A DNA stretch of 64,000 nt from Flavobacterium sp. N2038 (GTDB lineage Bacteria > Bacteroidota > Bacteroidia > Flavobacteriales > Flavobacteriaceae). The position numbers and the translations under genes are program-made. The stretch spans positions 4,464,001-4,528,000 of the forward strand of contig NZ_CP110001.1 in assembly GCF_025947185.1 (NCBI RefSeq), given 5' to 3'. Within the stretch, counting starts at the first letter, position 1, and the number at the start of each line of letters is the position of its first letter. Below the pieces are notes generated by a model. That model was not told the DNA's origin and made no database searches. It saw only the letters and a list, made by a program, of their open reading frames with translations. Of this stretch, positions 60,201-64,000 are shown in pieces.

Positions 60201-61478
60201 TAATATAGAGTAATCGGTTCCCTCACTTACGTTTGTATTATTGAATCCTGATTTTGCCGTTACAATTTCTCTTATGTTTGAATTTAAATAGGAACCAGGC
60301 TGGCCAATTGCAGCAGGATCATATTTATTGTTATCATTTTCTGTTGGAGAATCTATAGGGTTATTAAAGAAACCTGTTGATGAACTAATAACAACTACCT
60401 GATTATCCGGAATACCACTAATTTGCCCTTCACCTAAATCCTGAAGTGCAATAATATTACGTAAGTTATTACTGGTCGTACTTACTCTGTTTTGTTTATT
60501 GGTTACCCATACCTCTATTCTGGTTACCTGCACACGGCTATCTATAACCGGATAGTTTTTTAAAGAGGCATCGTATTTATTTCTAAAGTATTGTGACAAG
60601 AAAAAGTGTCGGTCATTATCATAGTCTAAAGCATACAAATCAAAATTTTGAACTGTACCACCTCCTTCGGCTACAACACTCTTTGTTTGCGATTTTTGTT
60701 CTGAGAAAACACCTGTTACAGTTGTTCTTCCAAATTGCAGTTGGGTCTTTACACCAAATAAACTTTGAGCCCCTCGAATTAAGGTACTGTTTAATGGCAT
60801 ACTCACGTTACCTACCTCAACTTTTTGAATAATATCATCTTCTGAGGGTGTATAAGCAAGCTTAAATAAGTTTTGAAAAGCAAATGTAGATTGTGTATCG
60901 TAATTGGCATTTACCTCTAATCTGGTTCCTACTTTCCCCATTAAACTCATACTGATTCTCTGGTCAAAATCAAATGTAAGGCTTGATCGGTTTCTAGGTG
61001 AAAATGATGGGTTATCCTGTTTGGTGTATCGAACTCCCAAATCCATTTCTACAGATCCCGTGGGCTTTACGTCTATTGTATTACTTCCGAAGATGCTTTC
61101 GAAGAAACCTGAATTAATGTAATATCGCGGAAGCAAATTCTTCTTTGCTGCCTCACTTCCTGCTTTTTTACCATCAATAGCGTCCATTTTTTTCTTAAAA
61201 TAATCTCTTCTGGATTCTTTAAGAACTAAATCTTCGTACTCTTTTGGAGTTAAAATAATAGGATAGTTGATCGAAAAACCATCAACTGTATTGGTGTAGA
61301 TATAACGATCTGTAATGGGATCATATTTATATGCCGAAAGTATGCTTGGCGGGTCTTGCAACTCCATTTTTCCTACAGAAAATTGAGTTTTAGTTGTATC
61401 CTGAGTCGCCGGATTTACTTGCGATTGCAAAACATTACCGCAAAATAAAACCAGTAAAAAAATACAAATTTTACGCAT
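54276..61478 (-). CDS. sprA: SprA, outer-membrane translocon of the type IX secretion system
   Basis: This 2400-residue protein is the largest gene in the window. SprA forms the giant 36-strand barrel through which type IX cargo passes. The signal peptide ends near LQSQ (about 20). The start MELQDPPSILSAYKYDPITD, then RRDYFKKKMDAIDGKKAG and the SVEMDLGVRY barrel opening are diagnostic. The C-terminus is TNIRSGFTLRYNFGN. A Pro/Lys-rich linker (KPAAPPKPGEK) lies at about residue 1910. It starts 23 bases after ruvA and probably shares its transcript. The cell therefore has type IX secretion and, with SprA, gliding capacity. Confidence 0.98.
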   Translation of the reverse strand: MRKICIFLLVLFCGNVLQSQVNPATQDTTKTQFSVGKMELQDPPSILSAYKYDPITDRYIYTNTVDGFSINYPIILTPKEYEDLVLKESRRDYFKKKMDAIDGKKAGSEAAKKNLLPRYYINSGFFESIFGSNTIDVKPTGSVEMDLGVRYTKQDNPSFSPRNRSSLTFDFDQRISMSLMGKVGTRLEVNANYDTQSTFAFQNLFKLAYTPSEDDIIQKVEVGNVSMPLNSTLIRGAQSLFGVKTQLQFGRTTVTGVFSEQKSQTKSVVAEGGGTVQNFDLYALDYDNDRHFFLSQYFRNKYDASLKNYPVIDSRVQVTRIEVWVTNKQNRVSTTSNNLRNIIALQDLGEGQISGIPDNQVVVISSSTGFFNNPIDSPTENDNNKYDPAAIGQPGSYLNSNIREIVTAKSGFNNTNVSEGTDYSILENARKLTANEFTFNPQLGYISLQQRLANDEILAVAFEYTVGGKVYQVGEFGSDGLDATVVTGNNSSNQAIISQSLVLKMLKSNLTNVQNPVWNLMMKNVYQIPQAYQIKQDDFRMNILYTDPSPINYITPVQGTTFPTNPTPDNKVDQTPLLNVFNLDRLNYNNDPQTGGDGFFDYIPGITVDVQNGRIIFTTKEPFGELIFKKLQNSGSGEDYNNPSTYNANQQKYVFRNMYKNTQSGALQDSDKNKFLLRGKYKSSGSSGIPIGAFNVPQGSVVVMAAGRRLVEGIDYSVDYQLGRVQILDPSLQASNTPIEVSLENNSIFGQQTRRFIGFNVEHKISEKFVVGGTYLKMSEKPFTQKSSYGQESVNNTIFGFNGNYATEVPFFTRLVNKLPNIDTDVPSNLSVRGEVAFLKPDAPKASDFEGEATIYIDDFEGSQSTIDMRSAYAWSLASTPFVNSINDNTFNANSNTLEYGYKRAKLAWYTIDPVFYSSKPSGISNDDLSLNTTRRIYSKELYPNTDIAQGQIQVINTLDLTYFPSDRGAYNNNPNFSAGPASSNFGGIMRALNSTNFEQGNVEYIQFWVLDPYVGNAEAPANNTGKIYFNLGEISEDVLKDGRKQYENGLGPGQVMVNPQPLWGDVPASQSLIYAFDTNPDNRKNQDVGLDGLPDAKEGAVYTNYAGEEDPAADNYKYYLNTDGDVINRYKKYNGVENNSAVSVDDPNRGSTTLPDVEDINRDNTMSTINAYYEYSIDVKPGMQVGQNYITDIREVTNVELPNGSTTTARWIQFKIPVSQPQNTIGNITDFRSIRFMRMFMTGFNDQMTVRFGALDLVRGEWRRYTGTLDANDPNPDDDGVEFDVAAVNIQENSTKCPVNYVIPPGVQREQLYNNNTVINQNEQSLALRVGGAGLQYQDSRAVFKNVSVDMRQYKKLKMFLHAESLPNESALLDEEMVGFIRFGNDFTQNFYQIEIPLKVTQTGGSCSISPDLVWMDDNNIDLALDLLTRMKIKAMSIDINSDKRDINGIYYPDDDLSQSGGDGDSRLKLGIKGNPNFGLVRNLMVGVKSRADHKDIKGEVWFNELRMSDLENKGGMAALLNVDTNMADFATISATGKKSTIGFGSLEQGANERDREDIQQYNIVTNLNLGKLMPRKWGINLPFNYAIGEEVITPEYDPFNQDIKLDQLINETTDPNEKDNIRTRAVDYTKRKSINFIGVRKDRAPEQKPHVYDVENFTFSQSYNQVERHDYEVESYEDEQSNTAVNYAYTFQPKEVVPFKKNEFMKKSEYWKLLSDFNFNYLPSNISFNTNILRQSNRQQYRLVEVEGIGLDPLYRRNFAFNYQYGFGYNLTKSVKINYTAASNNIVKNYLNADNTPKEDFNIWDSYWDIGTPNQHVQQLVLNWDIPINKLPIFSFIKASYSYTADYSWQRSSTALSQFVDDTGTEYNLGNTIQNANSNTFTTTLNMNMLYKYLGLTPGAKKTAKTKPAAPPKPGEKVVNTAKPVVNNSPFYDGMIGVLTSVKNIQVNYTKNSGTVLPGYTPSVGFLGTAKPSLGFIFGSQDDVRYEAAKNGWLTNYENFNQNFTQVQNELLKITANIDLLPDLKIDLAMDRAYSKNSSEQYSVIDGEYTPLSPYSYGMFSISTVLIKTAFSTSNETQSAAFDDFRNNRLTIANRLAEDHYGAGVTIPRYGDANNPIPAEGDPNYAIYSSNVGYPIGFTKSNQAVLLPSFLAAYTGSNASSSSTDIFRSFPIPNWSIKYNGLMRYKYFKDRFKRFSLQHNYRASYTINQFRSNFDYNENPSGQDLNTNFFNKTIMSNVNLVEQFSPLVRVDFELKSSLRLLSEIKKDRALSMSFDNNLLTEVKGIEYLVGLGYRFKDVIFSSRLADSPTGIIKSDINIKADFSYRNNQTLVRYLDYDNNQLAAGQNIWTLKLTADYAFSKNLTAIFYYDHSFSKAVISTSFPLTNIRSGFTLRYNFGN

Positions 61479-61501
61479 ACAATTGGTTTATGTTAGTTGA
61501 G

Positions 61502-62083
61502 TTACAAGCTTTTTAATGCTCTTTTAATGATTGTTTCTGCTGTAGCTTCCGGATCTTCTTTTACGATCTTTTCTACTACTTTTTCTGAAGCTTTTCGGAC
61601 AAATCCTAAAACTTCCAAAGCAGATAACGCTTCATCTCTATTTGTATTGCTTTGAACGATAGAAACTTCATCTAAATCGTACAACTTTAACATTTTTTCT
61701 TTTAAATCGAGTATAACCCGTTGTGCCGTTTTGTTCCCAATTCCCTTTATAGACTGTATTACACCAACATCTCCGGCTGCAATAGCATTGATGATTTGCT
61801 TTGGCTCTATTGAGGACAACATGGTTCTGGCAATATTGGCTCCGATACCGGAAACCGACAGTAACATTCTGAATATTTCGCGTTCTGATTTTTCTACAAA
61901 ACCATATAAAGTATGCGCATCTTCTTTAATTTGAAGATGCGTATACAATTTTATAAAATCTGCATTAGGTAATAATGAAAAAGTGTGTAACGATATATTA
62001 ACGTGATATCCTACTCCGCCACAATCAATTACAACTTCTGTGGGGTTCTTTTCAACTAATTTCCCCTGCAAATGTGCTATCAT
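61502..62083 (-). CDS. ruvA: Holliday junction branch migration protein RuvA
   Basis: This 193-residue protein binds four-way junctions and loads RuvB. Domain I is an OB fold (MIAHLQGKLVEKNPTEVVID, GVGYHVNISLHTF). Domain II has the helix-hairpin-helix motifs GIGANIARTMLSSI and KGIGNKTAQRVILDLK. Domain III is the short C-terminal helix bundle (NRDEALSALEVLGF). It lies between maeB and sprA, an order commonly seen in Flavobacteriia. A -7 box lies 17 bases upstream of its ATG. Confidence 0.97.
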   Translation of the reverse strand: MIAHLQGKLVEKNPTEVVIDCGGVGYHVNISLHTFSLLPNADFIKLYTHLQIKEDAHTLYGFVEKSEREIFRMLLSVSGIGANIARTMLSSIEPKQIINAIAAGDVGVIQSIKGIGNKTAQRVILDLKEKMLKLYDLDEVSIVQSNTNRDEALSALEVLGFVRKASEKVVEKIVKEDPEATAETIIKRALKSL

Positions 62084-62100
62084 AGTTTAATTTATATTAT

Positions 62101-62108
62101 CAAATATA
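62101..62108 (-). promoter_or_regulatory. -7 box of ruvA (and sprA)
   Basis: Minus-strand TATATTTG fits TAnnTTTG, 17 bases before the ruvA ATG at 62083. It suggests that ruvA-sprA is transcribed apart from maeB. No -33 TTG is seen. Confidence 0.5.
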
Positions 62109-62148
62109 ATAAAAATAAGATTGATTATCCGATTCTTACGATTTCTAA

Positions 62149-64000
62149 CTATTTAGCTAATTTATTTTTTTTAATTTCTTTTTCCTGTGCATCAATAACA
62201 GCGATTGCAGCCATGTTTACCATTTCTTCCACGCTTGCGCCCAATTGGAAAATGTGTACAGGTTTGTCTAATCCCATCATGATTGGACCAATAGAACTAG
62301 ATTTATTTAATTCTTTCATTAGCTTATAAGTAATATTTGCTGACTCCAGGTTAGGGAATACCAGTGTATTTACTTTTTTACCCGCTAATTTAGAGAATGG
62401 GAATTTCTCTTTAAGTAACTCTCCATTTAATGCAAAATCTGCCTGAATCTCTCCGTCAACAATCATTTCAGGATGATTTTTATGCAGGTAAGCAACTGCT
62501 TCTCTTACTTTTGAAGCATTTTGATGTGTAGATGACCCAAAATTAGAATAAGAAACCATTGCAATAACTGGCTCAATACCAAACATTTTAGCTGTTTTAG
62601 CTGTCATGATAGCAATATTTACCAAATCTTGTGCAGATGGATTAATGTTTATCGCTGTATCTGATAAAAACATTGGTCCGCGTGAGGTAAGCATCATGTT
62701 TGTTGTTGCTATTAAAGAAGCTGCAGGTGCTTTTTCTATTAATTGCATCATTGGTTTTACTACACTTGGATAACTTCTTGAGTGTCCGGTAACAAGAGCA
62801 TCTGCATCGCCTTCGTTTACCATCATAGCCGCAAAATAGTTTCTTTCGCGCATAAATTTCTGAGCGTCAAGTAACGAAACACCTCTGCGCTCTCTTGTTT
62901 CCCAGTATGAATTTGCAAATCTGTTACGTCTTGCTTCTTCTTCATTTGTTTTAGGATCGATAATTTCAAGATCAGCATCAAAACCTAATTCGGCTTTTAA
63001 TTCTAAAATGATTTCTCTGTTTCCTAACAAAATTGGCACACCAATTCCGTCTTCATGAACAATTTGAGCTGCTTTTAAAACATTTAAATGATCCGCTTCG
63101 GCAAAAACAATACGTTTTGGGTCTAATTTAGCACGGTTCGTAATTAAACGTACCATTTTATTATCATTCCCCATACGCTCACGAAGAGCATCCTCATAAG
63201 CTGCCCAGTCTGTAATTGGTTGTTTTGCCACTCCAGATTCCATTGCTGCTTTTGCAACTGCAGGCGCTACAATAGTAATTAATCTAGGATCAAATGGTTT
63301 TGGGATAATATATTCCTGACCGAAACCTAATTTTGTTGCACCGTAAGCCACGTTAACTTGCTCCGGAACCGGTTCTTTTGCCAAAATAGCCAACGCTTTT
63401 ACAGCGGCCATTTTCATTTCTTCATTAATTTTTGTCGCTCTTACGTCTAGTGCTCCTCTAAAAATATATGGAAAACCTAAAACGTTATTCACCTGATTAG
63501 GAAAATCTGAACGTCCTGTAGCCATAATAACGTCTTTACGCGTTTGAACAGCCAGGTTATAATCGATTTCCGGATTTGGATTTGCCATTGCAAAAACAAT
63601 CGGATTGTCTGCCATTGTCAATAACATTTCTGGCGATAAGATATCTCCCGAAGATAGTCCGATGAAAACATCTGCACCTTTTACAGCATCTGCCAAAGCA
63701 ATTTGAGCACCATCAATAGCATATTTCAATTGTAATTTTGATAGTGAAGGATTATCTTTTGTTAAAAGTCCTTTACTATTGTACATTTTAATATTCTCTA
63801 CTTTTACGCCTAGCGAAACATACAAATCAGTACAAGCGATTGCAGCAGATCCTGCACCCGAAACTACCATTTTTACATCTCCGGCTTTTTTTCCTGCCAA
63901 TTCAAGTGCATTGATTAAAGCTGCAGAAGAAATAATTGCTGTTCCGTGCTGATCATCATGCATTACCGGAATATCCAATTCTTCTACCAGTCTTCTTTCG
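62149..64000 (-). CDS. maeB: NADP-dependent malic enzyme with phosphotransacetylase-like domain (5' end cut)
   Basis: The gene is cut by the right edge. The 616 residues present are in frame to base 63999 and begin E-R-R-L-V-E-E-L before DIPVMHDDQHGTA, part of the malate-binding half. The NADP site is VVSGAGSAAIA, followed by GRSDFPNQVNNVLGFPYIFRG. From about residue 290 the protein is a Pta-like domain (RIVFAEADHLNVLKAAQIV, ALVTGHSRSYPSVVKP), regulatory in MaeB, not known to be catalytic. The enzyme decarboxylates malate to pyruvate with NADPH formation. A TTG at 63978 is not a real start. Confidence 0.96.
   Translation of the reverse strand, partial: ERRLVEELDIPVMHDDQHGTAIISSAALINALELAGKKAGDVKMVVSGAGSAAIACTDLYVSLGVKVENIKMYNSKGLLTKDNPSLSKLQLKYAIDGAQIALADAVKGADVFIGLSSGDILSPEMLLTMADNPIVFAMANPNPEIDYNLAVQTRKDVIMATGRSDFPNQVNNVLGFPYIFRGALDVRATKINEEMKMAAVKALAILAKEPVPEQVNVAYGATKLGFGQEYIIPKPFDPRLITIVAPAVAKAAMESGVAKQPITDWAAYEDALRERMGNDNKMVRLITNRAKLDPKRIVFAEADHLNVLKAAQIVHEDGIGVPILLGNREIILELKAELGFDADLEIIDPKTNEEEARRNRFANSYWETRERRGVSLLDAQKFMRERNYFAAMMVNEGDADALVTGHSRSYPSVVKPMMQLIEKAPAASLIATTNMMLTSRGPMFLSDTAININPSAQDLVNIAIMTAKTAKMFGIEPVIAMVSYSNFGSSTHQNASKVREAVAYLHKNHPEMIVDGEIQADFALNGELLKEKFPFSKLAGKKVNTLVFPNLESANITYKLMKELNKSSSIGPIMMGLDKPVHIFQLGASVEEMVNMAAIAVIDAQEKEIKKNKLAK

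Overview
The window is an ordinary-looking chromosomal stretch of a gliding member of the Flavobacteriaceae, most likely Flavobacterium. The evidence is low GC content, A-rich translation starts with few Shine-Dalgarno sites, repeated -7 boxes of the form TAnnTTTG, many SusD-free lipoproteins with the S-C-S/N-D pattern, and type IX secretion / gliding genes (sprA, a PorP/SprF protein, a RemB-like protein). No rRNA, tRNA, CRISPR array, insertion sequence, prophage or integrated element was recognised. The genes at both edges are cut: serB (left) and the NADP-malic enzyme gene (right).

Layout. 1-4.7 kb: the start of serB, then six small minus-strand genes alternating between VOC/glyoxalase and SRPBCC/AHSA1 folds, read divergently from a DJ-1/AraC regulator; then a small lipoprotein. 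4.7-8.5 kb: the protein quality-control set tig, clpP, clpX, with spacers full of short-period degenerate repeats. 8.6-15 kb: small membrane and envelope genes, an alpha/beta hydrolase, a 445-residue lipoprotein and a TonB-dependent receptor/DUF4249 pair. 15-24.3 kb: pdxJ opposite a long plus-strand run (CBS protein, nadK, DUF6089 protein, uppS, bamA, two skp/ompH genes, murI), which joins cell-wall lipid carrier synthesis to outer-membrane protein assembly. 24.3-31.3 kb: an outer-membrane protein/DUF4270 pair, then a plus-strand cluster of barrel protein, kelch lipoprotein, DUF4907 lipoprotein, LytS-type kinase and LytTR regulator. 31.3-35.4 kb: gamma-carbonic anhydrase, PorP/SprF, a double-domain Nfu protein, an alanine-rich coiled protein and MscS.

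35.4-45 kb: a minus-strand tsaB / small membrane protein / MacAB-TolC-type export operon with two adaptors, one TolC, two permeases and one ATPase; one permease is split by a one-base frameshift in a G run. A DUF4403 lipoprotein is divergent from it. 45-50.3 kb: cytochrome oxidase assembly and subunits (cyoE, two subunit III genes, subunit IV, a Cys-less SCO-like protein, SCO, DUF420 and a CxxC membrane protein). 50.4-54.2 kb: RemB-like protein, deoC, vanZ-family gene and gcvH. 54.3-64 kb: sprA (2400 residues), ruvA and maeB.

The most unusual signal is not a protein system. Several spacers (around clpP and clpX, after tig and before nadK) are built of tandem degenerate words of 7 or 8 bases. 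One array, before nadK, is eleven octamers long and ends four bases from the start codon.
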